A stretch of 51,967 nt of DNA from JBLNBN01 sp050260015 (GCA_050260015.1 JBLNBN010000014.1:1-51967), one strand, 5' to 3'. Positions 16,207 to 25,483 are shown, numbered from the stretch's first letter. Numbers and translations: made by a program. The notes: generated from the letters alone by a model not told the origin.

Positions 16207-16587
16207 ATGAAAGACCGCGAAGCATTGGACGAAGCCATAGACATTGACAGTATACTCTCGACGCAGATCTGTTCGATAAGGTTGACTATAAATCGATTAG
16301 CCGGCGAATTAACTACGATCGCGGATATCTTTGCTGGACAGAAATCCCATAGGCTGCAAACGCGGCTACTGGACATCAACCGGCAGTTGATCCATAGCGT
16401 AGCCCACTGCAATTGCACCTACCCCCGCATATCCAAGATAAAAACTATCATGAGAGTAAAGACCGCCCTTTTGGAATGCCAGGACTGCCTTATTCTGGCC
16501 AAGATATTGGGGTTGCACGATACTTCATTACAGCTTAGCGAACTGGCCAGGCTGCAAAGAAATATCGAAAACGTATGTAAATGCTAA
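16207..16587 (+). CDS. small helical, cysteine-rich protein of unknown function
   Basis: The 126-residue product is predicted almost entirely helical, with four amphipathic segments (about 14-40, 43-66, 75-100, 104-122), suggesting a four-helix bundle. It has seven cysteines, six of them in close pairs (HCNC, ECQDC, VCKC), which could bind metal or form disulfides; no signal peptide is present. The overall pattern loosely recalls S23/Avd-like four-helix proteins, but no diagnostic motif was found and no reverse transcriptase is in the window. It has its own promoter and runs toward a short gene on the other strand. Confidence 0.65.
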   Translation: MKDREALDEAIDIDSILSTQICSIRLTINRLAGELTTIADIFAGQKSHRLQTRLLDINRQLIHSVAHCNCTYPRISKIKTIMRVKTALLECQDCLILAKILGLHDTSLQLSELARLQRNIENVCKC

Positions 16588-16597
16588 ATCTGTCCTG

Positions 16598-16807
16598 TTA
16601 CAGCTCCGATTTTTTCGCGTTTATCGAGGGGACGTACTCCTCGAAATCCGGAAATTTAAATAATACATACTCAAAAGGCTTTGGAGCTTCGTTCACGTTC
16701 TCCAAAAAATGGGTTATATATGCCTCGTTATAATCTATCGAGGCCAGATAGTTCTCTAGCTTTTCGACGAAACTAACGTCGAGATTCGGATACCTGATTC
16801 CTTCCAT
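16598..16807 (-). CDS. hypothetical protein, 69 residues
   Basis: The ATG at 16807 has GGAG upstream at a normal distance, which favours it over an upstream TTG. The product is acidic and aromatic-rich (NLDVSFVEKLENYLASIDYNEAYI, PFEYVLFKFPDFEEY, shown in parts), with no signal peptide or membrane segment. No family was recognised. It lies 68 bases downstream of the large T9SS gene on the same strand and could be cotranscribed with it, and it converges with the 126-residue gene across a 10-base gap. Confidence 0.6.
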   Translation of the reverse strand: MEGIRYPNLDVSFVEKLENYLASIDYNEAYITHFLENVNEAPKPFEYVLFKFPDFEEYVPSINAKKSEL

Positions 16808-16875
16808 GTTATGCTCCAATAACTCTATTTAACTTACAGCTAATTCTAAAGTTTTTCTCTTCAATACCTGAAATA

Positions 16876-19800
16876 TTATTTTAACAAGATAAAGATACAC
16901 GGCGCAGAACGGTTCAATTCGTTTCGCAGTACAAGCTTATAAACCCCGGTAGCGAGTCTTGAATCAAGCGGCAGGTAAAGCGGATTGATCCCTTTAGGCA
17001 CATCGAGCTTCCCGGAATCGACAGCTTCCCCAATCGAATTATATATTACGTAATCGGTCGAGTAATTGGCAAAGGAGTATGAATCAAGATTCAGGCGGCT
17101 TCCGTCGTAGGTCGTACCGCGGACCACAAATTCAAATCCTTCCGTCATTACATAGTCAACCTCGCCGTAGAAGTAGCAGAATGGATTTAGCTCCAGCGAG
17201 CCGTCTAAAAGCGTCGCAGTAAAGTTCTTGCGGGTTAGCACGTCAAACCGCTTTAAATCCAACGCAGTCGAATCCGGAATATTAAGCAGGGCCAAACCGT
17301 GAATCGTTATTACGTCGCCTGACGCGTCAAGCAGATGGGCGGCTTCGGCGCGAGGCACGGAAATGCTCATTCCATTATCGTTTCTCGTCATCTGTAGCGG
17401 GGTGAAGGGCGACCGGGCCAATCTTACGGAGATCGGGTGGAATAACTTGACGTTAAAATCAAGCTCTATATACGCGCTATCCGCATCGAGTCCCGGCGCC
17501 GCCGTTAAGCTGCTTATTGCGACGTCCAGCGTGTCGCTTGCGTCAACGATGTAATTTCCAGCCTTTAGGGTAGTAGCGAATATTTCCTCGAAGACTGAGT
17601 AAAGTATCGTGGAATGCGCCCGGTAAGGGCACACCGAGGAATAATAATAGTCAAGCGAAGCGGTATAGTTGCCGATCGCGTCGCCCTGGACTTTTACAAA
17701 GAATTCCTTCGTCTCGCCGGGTTTTATTTCCACCGGCCAGGAAATTCCTTCCAAAACTGCCGCGCCCGACGGAGTTAAGATTAACGAATCGAGCGTTAAC
17801 GAATAGTCGCTTATATTCTTAATAGTAACGGGCTTCGTAGCGGTTTCTCCCAGAGCTACCCCGCCGAAATTAACGTCCAAAGGAGTAATTTGCAGTTTCG
17901 GAATTATTACTTCGCCTGAGACGTACCCCGGGATTCGGACGGGGCATAGGCTTGTCGTGAAGTAAACGGAATCGGCGAGCATTATCTCGCCCGTCGCAGC
18001 CGGATCCAGGCTTACGACTATACTGCCCGATTCGTTGGGTTGAAGCGTTAAGGAGGTAGGCGAAAAGCCCAATCGCTGCAGGTTTGACGATAGCGGCGCG
18101 AGCGTAATAGTTTCCTGGATATTACCTGAATTTACGAAAGTAAACGAGCGGGAAAGCGGCGGATCGCAAGTTTGCAACTCTCCGAAACCGATCGACGATT
18201 CCGTAACCGAGACCGAAGGAATAAATATATTGGCCCGTAACTCCTGCATGTAATCGTGCAATAAGCTTCCTTTCGTATCGTTGGCGGTAATCCTGAAGTA
18301 ATCGGACGCTACCCCGCTCGCCCCTGGGTTCAGCGTTACATAACCGGTCAGCGTTGCGCCCGGCGCCAGGGTATACGGCAAAGCCGGGGCGTTCCTCAAC
18401 GTAAAGTTCGAGCCGTTTACCAATTGGAACGCGACTATTTCCACGGTTTCCTCGCCTGTATTCGTTACCGTTACGGTATCCTCGGCGTTAGTCGACGAGC
18501 AATAGCTGTCGGGGAATTGAGTAAAGGCGAAATTATACGCTACCGAGGGCAGCTTCTTTAAAATATTTGCCGGAAGGCAAAGTTTATCGTCGCAGAGCCC
18601 CATTGCGTCGAAGCAAAGATTCGAGGAGTAATCGGCAGGATTAGGCGAAGTTATTTCAATCGCAATCTTACGGCTCTCCCCGGGAATTAATTTTATTGGG
18701 GGCTTCGGGTTGAACGTAACCGCCCATCCCTGCGGTACTGGCAGGGATATAGACGTCACGGTTAGCGTGTCGCCTTCCGCCCGGATTTCCACCGTGTCGC
18801 GGGCGACGCCGGCGTCGTCGAATATCGCGGAAACGACCGCTTTATCCGAGGCGAGCTTTGCGGAGATACCTTCTCCGCGCACAATTATTTCCGTGATCTC
18901 GTCGCAGGGTTTGCTTGTAAGCTTTATCGTATCCATCCATACGCCCACACGGTCGGCGGCGAAGCGTATAAGCGCTTCGGCTTGCGAGCCGTTGACGATC
19001 TTATAGGGTAAAACGTCCGGCGAGAAAGCGAACTTAAATTGGGAAAGCTTATTAGTCGCGCCGACGACCGTTGCTATTAATTTCCCCTTATTGCGAATTT
19101 GAATCTTTTCGGAGACTCTATCCCCGACGCAAATCTTTCCAAAATCGACAAAAGTCCTGCTCGGCTCCAGTATTGTTTCGGTAAGGGTCCCGGCCAGCGT
19201 CACATGAACGGTTCGGCGCGAGCCGCCTTTCGTTGCGTCGTTGCTGAGTATATCCAGCTTGCCGATGTAATTTATATCCGGCGCTTTCGGGTTGAATTGA
19301 ATAATTATTGATTCACTTTTGCCCGGCTGCACTACGAGCGGGAAATTTCCGCCGCTCGCAAAACCGACGAATGAGAATATCTCGGGATTCTCGGAAATAA
19401 ATGCCTGTGTTATTATTAAGTTGTCGTTGCCGGTATTATTGAACTCCAGGGTGTCGTAACGCGAGTAGTTGCATTCCGACGCGGTAAAGTTCGAATCGGC
19501 GACGTTTATTATAGGCGAAACCCCGTAGACCCTCACCGTGATAGTAGTATCGCGGTCGCATGGGTAGAGGTGGAACGTATATCGTTGCTCCTGCCAGCCC
19601 GTATCCTGCGGGATCGTCCTGAAAACCGTAGCCGCCCCGTTCTGCCGGACGTCCAAGGGCAATTGAGTTTGCAGGGAAAAGCCCGTAACGGGCGAAGGAA
19701 CGGTAAAGGAGCTGAGCGCTTCAAAGTAAGTTACGTCCGGCGTTCGCCAGGTAATCGAAGTGTCCAGCGTTCTTCCGACCGGGGCGCGATTGTAAACGAC

Positions 19801-21150
19801 CAGGTCAGTTTCCGGGTAAACCGTCGAGCGGCGCGCCGTTCCGGCCAGCGGCACGGTAAAGGTGAACTCTTCGCCGGGGACGTCGTAGTTGCACTGAAGC
19901 GTAAGCGTGGCCTGCTTATCGCCGGACGTCTTCGGCTTGAACAGTATAATGAACTCTTTAATCAGGCAGCTGCCGATGAGGAAATCCTTCCCTACGAATG
20001 GAACTTCGAAATCGCCTGCGTTCGGGCCCGTTATCTCCCACCTACATTTCGTATCGTCGAAGTTAAAAGCGCGCAGATAGAGCGTATCGCTTGCGTCGTC
20101 GTTCACGCAGGTAAAAGGATAATCGATCTTATTTTTATGAAGGGTAACTTTCGTCGGCGAGAGCTTCCAGACGCCGCGCCCGACTACCCAACCCTTATCG
20201 GGGGTGATGAACCAGATATCGTCGAGGTCGCGCTCGTCCAGCCCGCAATCGCGTTTCGTCCACTTAATACCCGCATCGGAAGTATAGTAGCAAAATCCGT
20301 CGTAGCCGCAGGCCCAACCTGACTGCGTGCCGGTAAGGAACGTTCCGAACATCGGCGCGGGCGTAGTAAATCTTCTCCAGGAAGCGCCGTCGTCAGTTGA
20401 AAATCTTATTTCGCCGGAGTTATCGCCCTGCCCCATACAAGTCTGCCCGGAGTTGGGCACGAGGAAGGACTGGCCGATATTCGTAATCTCTTCCTGCCAG
20501 TAATTATCTCCCGTATCGGCGAAGATGTCCCAGGTAAATCCGCCGTCAGTCGTGCGCCATATCTCTCCGCTCGAGGAGGCGTAGCCCAGGCCCGCGGGAT
20601 CGTAAATAATAGCGTCGGATAGCCCCGACTGAGGCTCGGTGCCCTGGAAAACAGACCAATTCGATCCGCCGTCGGTGGTGCGCCAAAATTCCTGCGGAAT
20701 CGTACATCCCCCGCCGAGCAACACGCCGTCGTTCTCGTTCATAAAGTAGCATCCCCACGTCGCGAACGCATTGGGAGGGGCTACGGAGAACCATGAAAAA
20801 CCGCCGTTTGTCGATTTATAAATTCCGTCGGGACCGGAGGTATAGCCCACCGTCGCCGTTGGGAAATGTATGCTTTCGAGGTGATCCACGCCCGGAATTT
20901 GGTTGCCGCTCCAGGTCGCGCCGCCGTCAGTCGTGCGCATAGTCATACCGTTGAAGCCGCATATCCAGCCGTAGCGCGGGTCGGAGGGCAAGAAGTAAAC
21001 GTCCAGCCAATAATTTAGGGCGTATCCAGCGGGAAGATTTTGGACCTCCTCCCAGTACTTTGCGCGCGTTGGCGTTGGCGATAATAACGAGATCGCCCAA
21101 GCTAAAATAATAATATATATCGGCGCTCTAAAAGTAAAATTCCGGTTCAT
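16876..21150 (-). CDS. large secreted protein, Ycf48/BNR-like repeats, ASH-type domains and T9SS sorting signal
   Basis: The 1424-residue protein has a signal peptide (about 1-30). The N-terminal third (about 40-330) has at least six repeats ending in TTDGGxxW or close variants, the blade motif of Ycf48/BNR-like beta-propellers. From about 450 to 1200 come beta-sandwich segments of the choice-of-anchor D/ASH type, with VxFG...C or G...V.I.N.G motifs (VDFGKICVGD, IGFGELQTCD, VNFGGVALGE). The end (RLATGVYKLVL...IFILLK) fits a type A T9SS C-terminal sorting domain, so it is likely secreted or surface-bound. The function is unknown; adhesion or matrix roles are common in such proteins. Confidence 0.85.
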   Translation of the reverse strand: MNRNFTFRAPIYIIILAWAISLLSPTPTRAKYWEEVQNLPAGYALNYWLDVYFLPSDPRYGWICGFNGMTMRTTDGGATWSGNQIPGVDHLESIHFPTATVGYTSGPDGIYKSTNGGFSWFSVAPPNAFATWGCYFMNENDGVLLGGGCTIPQEFWRTTDGGSNWSVFQGTEPQSGLSDAIIYDPAGLGYASSSGEIWRTTDGGFTWDIFADTGDNYWQEEITNIGQSFLVPNSGQTCMGQGDNSGEIRFSTDDGASWRRFTTPAPMFGTFLTGTQSGWACGYDGFCYYTSDAGIKWTKRDCGLDERDLDDIWFITPDKGWVVGRGVWKLSPTKVTLHKNKIDYPFTCVNDDASDTLYLRAFNFDDTKCRWEITGPNAGDFEVPFVGKDFLIGSCLIKEFIILFKPKTSGDKQATLTLQCNYDVPGEEFTFTVPLAGTARRSTVYPETDLVVYNRAPVGRTLDTSITWRTPDVTYFEALSSFTVPSPVTGFSLQTQLPLDVRQNGAATVFRTIPQDTGWQEQRYTFHLYPCDRDTTITVRVYGVSPIINVADSNFTASECNYSRYDTLEFNNTGNDNLIITQAFISENPEIFSFVGFASGGNFPLVVQPGKSESIIIQFNPKAPDINYIGKLDILSNDATKGGSRRTVHVTLAGTLTETILEPSRTFVDFGKICVGDRVSEKIQIRNKGKLIATVVGATNKLSQFKFAFSPDVLPYKIVNGSQAEALIRFAADRVGVWMDTIKLTSKPCDEITEIIVRGEGISAKLASDKAVVSAIFDDAGVARDTVEIRAEGDTLTVTSISLPVPQGWAVTFNPKPPIKLIPGESRKIAIEITSPNPADYSSNLCFDAMGLCDDKLCLPANILKKLPSVAYNFAFTQFPDSYCSSTNAEDTVTVTNTGEETVEIVAFQLVNGSNFTLRNAPALPYTLAPGATLTGYVTLNPGASGVASDYFRITANDTKGSLLHDYMQELRANIFIPSVSVTESSIGFGELQTCDPPLSRSFTFVNSGNIQETITLAPLSSNLQRLGFSPTSLTLQPNESGSIVVSLDPAATGEIMLADSVYFTTSLCPVRIPGYVSGEVIIPKLQITPLDVNFGGVALGETATKPVTIKNISDYSLTLDSLILTPSGAAVLEGISWPVEIKPGETKEFFVKVQGDAIGNYTASLDYYYSSVCPYRAHSTILYSVFEEIFATTLKAGNYIVDASDTLDVAISSLTAAPGLDADSAYIELDFNVKLFHPISVRLARSPFTPLQMTRNDNGMSISVPRAEAAHLLDASGDVITIHGLALLNIPDSTALDLKRFDVLTRKNFTATLLDGSLELNPFCYFYGEVDYVMTEGFEFVVRGTTYDGSRLNLDSYSFANYSTDYVIYNSIGEAVDSGKLDVPKGINPLYLPLDSRLATGVYKLVLRNELNRSAPCIFILLK

Positions 21151-21188
21151 AAGCTCCGCTCCAGGCTATTCAAAAATAAACCGACAAA

Positions 21189-21196
21189 CAAATCTA
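21189..21196 (-). promoter_or_regulatory. TAnnTTTG -7 box upstream of the 1424-residue gene
   Basis: TAGATTTG on the minus strand lies 38 bases before the ATG. The nearest upstream TTG is 28 bases further, longer than usual. Confidence 0.4.
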
Positions 21197-21256
21197 ACTA
21201 TTGTATAAACAGATATTTTAATAACAAATTGTAATGCCCAAAAGTTGCAGATTATT

Positions 21257-21712
21257 TTATTTTTTTTCGATTTTTTTTACGTAATCCCGCGTCTTCGAGG
21301 CAATTGTCGCTATCTGCGGCGCGTAGCCGATAATTGATTCGAATAGTTCAGGCAGATCGTCCTCCACGTACTCGTGGGATATCTTATTACGCAACTGTCG
21401 AATAATTATAAAATCGTCGCCGTCGCGCACCAATTTCAGCTTTTCCAGCAGGTTCGCCGCGTCGATCGTCGTCGAGGGCCGTTCGTAGATCAACATATAG
21501 AACGTTCGCAATAGTTTTTGCGTTAGCAAGTCGGAAGTCCTGGCAAACCGCGAAGCGAGCGATTCGAAGCTCTCAAGCTCTTCGTCCGTGTACTCGGGCT
21601 TTATCCCGAGCGCAATGCATTTTTCCCTCGCCTTCTCCAGCCGGCCGAAGGACTTTTCAAACGCCTCGTACACTTCTTCGAAGTGCCGGATCAACTCTTC
21701 GCGTTTCCTCAT
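21257..21712 (-). CDS. hepT: HepT-like HEPN ribonuclease toxin
   Basis: The 151-residue helical protein has the HEPN catalytic signature RNKISHEY at 108-115, an exact RX4HXY match. In HepT toxins R and H cleave RNA and the Tyr is modified by the partner enzyme. It overlaps the preceding nucleotidyltransferase gene by four bases (ATGA), the usual coupling for toxin-antitoxin pairs. It should act in the cytoplasm. The protein is slightly longer than typical HepT, with an N-terminal helix rich in charged residues. Confidence 0.85.
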   Translation of the reverse strand: MRKREELIRHFEEVYEAFEKSFGRLEKAREKCIALGIKPEYTDEELESFESLASRFARTSDLLTQKLLRTFYMLIYERPSTTIDAANLLEKLKLVRDGDDFIIIRQLRNKISHEYVEDDLPELFESIIGYAPQIATIASKTRDYVKKIEKK

Positions 21713-21996
21713 AGTTCGATCGCCTCTCGGGATATTATGTCCAAAAAGCTCGCGCTTTCGCCCTCGGCGTAGTTTACTACGTCGATCTTTTGCTCCCCGA
21801 GCCTGCGCAAAAGCCGCGTCTTGAATCGAAGGATCGATTCGAGCGAAGCGCGCTGCGGGGTGATTATTAGCAAGTCAATGTCCCCGCCCTTTGCGGCGTC
21901 GTCCGTGCGCGAGCCGAATAAATACGCTTTGCCGTCGCCGATTATCTCCGCGAAGGCCGAGCGTATTGCCTCTATTTGTTCCTGATTTAATCTCAT
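21709..21996 (-). CDS. mntA: MntA-like nucleotidyltransferase antitoxin
   Basis: The product carries the minimal nucleotidyltransferase motif GSRTDDAAKGGDIDLLI with the metal-binding DID and a later acidic residue (KIDVV). MntA neutralises HepT by transferring AMP to its conserved Tyr. The start at 21996 (95 residues) is chosen because it fits the family N-terminus; an upstream ATG at 22026 would add ten residues, and neither has a clear ribosome site. Antitoxin precedes toxin in one operon. This is a mobile-type accessory pair in an otherwise chromosomal neighbourhood. Confidence 0.85.
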   Translation of the reverse strand: MRLNQEQIEAIRSAFAEIIGDGKAYLFGSRTDDAAKGGDIDLLIITPQRASLESILRFKTRLLRRLGEQKIDVVNYAEGESASFLDIISREAIEL

Positions 21997-22067
21997 TACG
22001 CTAAAATAACACTTTTTTATGCTCATTCGTCAAAGAATTTGATTAAAAACACTTTGATGGATTTAAG

Positions 22068-23426
22068 ATGAAAAGGACTCTCTCTTTATTGTTTATTACG
22101 TTGATCGCCGCCTGCTCGCTGAGCGCGCAAACGTCCCGTAAATCCGTCGCTTTGACCGTATACAACAACGACCTTGGGGTAGTGCGCGAAAAGCTCTCCC
22201 TGCCCTCGCAAAGCGGCATTTTCGAGATCAAATTAACCGACGTGCCGGAGCGTATCGATCCCACCAGCGTCAAGCTAAACCTTGACGGGGAGGTTTTGGA
22301 GCAGAACTTCCGGTATGATTTAGTCGACGTCTATAGAATTTTGCAGAAGTATGTCGATAAGGAAATTACTCTCGTCGGCCCAACCACTATACGAGGGGCG
22401 CTCCTGTCGGCCGTCCCGACCGGCGGCGAGACGGACGGGGGCCAAATAGTTATACGGAATCCCGACGGCGGGCTCACGATGCTGACAAAAATCGACGGCT
22501 ACCAGATATCCGCGCCGTCGCTGCCTTCCGGGCTAGTGACTAAGCCTACTTTACAATGGCAAATCCGCGGAACTCGTTCGGGAAATCAAGATGCGGAGCT
22601 GAGCTATATGACCGGCGGGATGGGCTGGCACGCCGAATACGTCGCCACGCTCGACGAAGCGGAAAAGACGATGAGCTTCCTCTCCTGGGTCTCGATTGAG
22701 AACGAGAGCGGGGCCAACTACGAGAACGCCGAACTGCGCCTGATAGGCGGGGACGTGCACAGGGCGGTCAGGCCGCAAGCGGTTTACAGGGCGGATATGG
22801 CTTACGAGGAAGCGGCTCAGGGCAAAAGATTCGCCCCGCAGTTCCAGGAGGAGCAATTCTTCGAGTACCACGAGTATACTCTTCAACGCCCCGCCACTAT
22901 ATTAAACCGCGAAACGAAGCAGATAAGCCTCTTCGAAGCGGAGAAAGTCCCAGTTACAAAGAAATACGTTTATACTTCGGGGCAGAATGTAGACGTTGCG
23001 ATCAAGTTCGCCAACAAGAAGGACAATAACCTCGGAATGCCGCTGCCAGCAGGCACGGTGAGGATATTTAAGACGAAGGGATCGTCAAATCAATTCGTTG
23101 GCGAGGACTTGATCAAGCATACGCCAAAAGACGAAGAGATAACTTTGAAAGTCGGAAAGGTTTTCGATATTATAGCCGAAGAAAGGCAGACCTCTCAGGA
23201 GCGAATCGACGAACATACGGGAGAGATCGGCTACGAAATAGTATTCCGCAACCGCAAGGACGAGGACGTTACTATTGAAGTTGAACGCAACATAGGCTTT
23301 AACGCGAAGATAATTTCCGCCTCCGAAAAATACGAGATGAAGGACGCCCAGACCGCCCGCTTTATCATTAAAGTTCCAAAGGGCGGCGAAGCGAAGCTAA
23401 CTTATTTAGTAAGAAATACCTGGTAA
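22068..23426 (+). CDS. DUF4139 domain exported protein, copy 1
   Basis: The 452-residue protein has a signal peptide (1-22, ending LSAQ). It matches the DUF4139 pattern: an early KSVALTVYNNDLGVVRE segment, SYMTGGMGWHAEYVATLD in the middle, and EKVPVTKKYVYTSG then AGTVRIFK toward the C-terminal half. The mature protein is mostly beta. The function of the family is unknown. Its GC-rich codon use resembles its neighbours. A paralogue lies 608 bases downstream on the same strand. It is divergent from the mntA-hepT pair. Confidence 0.85.
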   Translation: MKRTLSLLFITLIAACSLSAQTSRKSVALTVYNNDLGVVREKLSLPSQSGIFEIKLTDVPERIDPTSVKLNLDGEVLEQNFRYDLVDVYRILQKYVDKEITLVGPTTIRGALLSAVPTGGETDGGQIVIRNPDGGLTMLTKIDGYQISAPSLPSGLVTKPTLQWQIRGTRSGNQDAELSYMTGGMGWHAEYVATLDEAEKTMSFLSWVSIENESGANYENAELRLIGGDVHRAVRPQAVYRADMAYEEAAQGKRFAPQFQEEQFFEYHEYTLQRPATILNRETKQISLFEAEKVPVTKKYVYTSGQNVDVAIKFANKKDNNLGMPLPAGTVRIFKTKGSSNQFVGEDLIKHTPKDEEITLKVGKVFDIIAEERQTSQERIDEHTGEIGYEIVFRNRKDEDVTIEVERNIGFNAKIISASEKYEMKDAQTARFIIKVPKGGEAKLTYLVRNTW

Positions 23427-24034
23427 GAAGCGATAATAAATGAGAGAATTCTTGAAGCCGTAGGCTTCACAGCTTTGTAGAAAATATTCCTCCTCAAATA
23501 TCCATCCCGCGGCTCCGCCGCAGGGTGGAAGTTGGGGGGTGGGGACGGCGTTGGCTACTGACGTTGAACCGCTGCGCGGTTCGTAAGATTTATGCATTCT
23601 TAAATGCTATCACGTCGAAAATCTATTGAATAATACGCCGATAGTTACGCCGTAGGCGTTTTACATCTGTAACAGCCGCTTTGCGGCAAATTCGCTACGC
23701 CCTAGGCGTTGAACAAGAGACGCGAAGCTCGCCCAACCCGCTACGCCTCCGCGGGGAAGCCGCGGCAAGAGGGTATTGGGGTAGTATTACGCTAAAAATA
23801 TGCGAATCCTGCGGATACGTCCTGAGCGCTGATCCATCTGTATTTGCGCGTCATTAAGCGCCTACTTGTATTTAGAATGTTCTTTGGATTCCCGATCGAA
23901 TCGGGAATGACACCCCATTATTGATCTTAGCTCTTGCGCGCCATCCCAAAATTATATTTCTAATATATCAAAAAAAGTATTAAATTAAGATTACAACAAA
24001 TTATCATCTTGATCTCATCTTTAAAGGTAGTATT
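23427..24034. repeat. gap filled with small hairpins and dispersed repeats
   Basis: No gene is seen in these 608 bases. They contain a series of short perfect hairpins with three-base loops: GAAGCC/GGCTTC (23454-23468), GCGGC/GCCGC (23509-23521), GAACCGC/GCGGTTC (23566-23582), ACGCC/GGCGT (23647-23659 and 23697-23709) and GCCGC/GCGGC (23675-23687). A 150-base composite repeat follows at 23801-23946. Confidence 0.8.
23801..23946 (+). repeat. composite dispersed repeat, copy A
   Basis: Landmarks are TGCGAATCC (23801), GTATTTGCGCGT (23840), the palindrome GGATTCCCGATCG...CGGGAATGAC (23886-23911) and, 18 bases later, CTCTTGCGCGCC. The same landmarks occur in the same order and spacing at 39409-39557. 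Confidence 0.8.
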
Positions 24035-25483
24035 ATGAAAACGACGTTCAGCTTACTTTTTATCGCCTTTATTTCCGCTTTATCTCTAAACGCTCAAGCC
24101 CCCCAAAGAAAATCCGTCGCGTTAACTATCTACAACCAGGACCTGGGGGTTGTCAGGGAGAAACTTTCCCTGCCCTCCAGGCAGGGCAGGTTTGAAGCAG
24201 AATTGACCGGGATCCCCGAAAAGATAGAGCCCACCAGCATCAAGCTAAAGTTTGACGGCGACGTCGTCGAGCAAAATTACAATTACGATCTTGTCGACGT
24301 TTATAAAATTCTCAATAAATATATCGATAAGGAAATTATTCTCGTCGGCCCAAACACAATTAAAGGGACGTTACTCTCAGCCGTAGAACCAAAAAAGGGA
24401 ACTATCTGGCAGAAAGACCAAAGTCAGATAATCATTCGAAACTCCGACGGAGGTTTGACTATGCTCACGCAGATGGACGGCTATCAAATCTCCACGCCAA
24501 ACCTCCCGGCTGATCTTATTACAAAACCTACTCTACATTGGCTGCTCAACGGGAAGAAGTCGGGCGACCAGGACGCGGAGTTAAGTTACATGACCGAAGG
24601 CATAAGCTGGCACGCCGAATATGTAGGAACGCTGGACGAATCTGAGAAATACATGAATTTCCTCGCCTGGGTTAGTATAGATAACAATTCAGGCGGGTCG
24701 TTCGAAAATGCGAACGTAAAATTAATCGGTGGAAAGATCAGCCAGGTTAAAAGGACTGTCGATATTGAATATATTGAGAAAGACAACGGATTAGTCAATG
24801 TTAGAGCGGGCTCCGCAGGTTTCAGCGGCATAGTAGAAAAGCCGGTTTTTGAATACCATGAATATACTTTGCCGTTCCCTACTACGATTAAAAATAAAGA
24901 GAATAAACAAATCAGCCTATTCGAGATTGAAAAAGTCCCTGTCACTAAAAAATATCAATACTACTACGGAGATAACATTGGAGTTTATTTAAGTTTTAAA
25001 AACAGTAAAGAAAATAAACTGGGAATACCCCTACCCGAGGGAATTGCGAGAGTATTTAAAGCAGACGGCGAATCCAGCCAGTTTATCGGCGAGAATAAAA
25101 TCGCCCACACCTCTAAAGATGAAAAAGTGGAGATTAAGGTCGGGGCCGCTTACGATATTTTCGTACAAAAAAGCGTTTTATCTAAGAAAAGAGTTAGCAA
25201 GAGCGATACTGAGATTGATTACGAGATAGTATTACGAAATCATAAGAACGAAGACATCGAGGTGGACATAGCTTTAACGCCTTTCGTAAACACAAATATA
25301 TCCAGAAGTTACGCGAGTCCTTCAGAAGACTACGAGAACTCGTCTATTACTGTAATTTCGTCGTCCGAGCCATACAATAACAATGAGAGAAATATACCCG
25401 TAGCGACCGTCCGAGTCAAGAAAGACGAAGAGAAGAAGTTTACTTATAAGATGAAAATTGTAGATTTAGAATCTAAAGATTAA
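24035..25483 (+). CDS. DUF4139 domain exported protein, copy 2
   Basis: The 482-residue paralogue of the gene at 22068 shares its signal peptide style, KSVALTIYNQDLGVVRE, AELSYMTEGISWHAEYVGTLD-type core (shown in part) and EKVPVTKKYQYYYG. It differs by a longer C-terminal region (about 420-470) rich in Ser, Asn and Tyr. The DNA is clearly more AT-rich than copy 1, so the two have been evolving apart or have different origins. The function is unknown. It ends 13 bases from the convergent gpsA gene, with no clear terminator between. Confidence 0.83.
   Translation: MKTTFSLLFIAFISALSLNAQAPQRKSVALTIYNQDLGVVREKLSLPSRQGRFEAELTGIPEKIEPTSIKLKFDGDVVEQNYNYDLVDVYKILNKYIDKEIILVGPNTIKGTLLSAVEPKKGTIWQKDQSQIIIRNSDGGLTMLTQMDGYQISTPNLPADLITKPTLHWLLNGKKSGDQDAELSYMTEGISWHAEYVGTLDESEKYMNFLAWVSIDNNSGGSFENANVKLIGGKISQVKRTVDIEYIEKDNGLVNVRAGSAGFSGIVEKPVFEYHEYTLPFPTTIKNKENKQISLFEIEKVPVTKKYQYYYGDNIGVYLSFKNSKENKLGIPLPEGIARVFKADGESSQFIGENKIAHTSKDEKVEIKVGAAYDIFVQKSVLSKKRVSKSDTEIDYEIVLRNHKNEDIEVDIALTPFVNTNISRSYASPSEDYENSSITVISSSEPYNNNERNIPVATVRVKKDEEKKFTYKMKIVDLESKD

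Noticed and set aside
16207..16587. A diversity-generating retroelement built around an Avd-like protein
   Set aside because: No reverse transcriptase and no template/variable repeat pair were seen; the likeness is only to a general four-helix shape.
23427..24034. An insertion sequence between the DUF4139 genes
   Set aside because: No transposase frame, terminal inverted repeats or target duplication could be seen.
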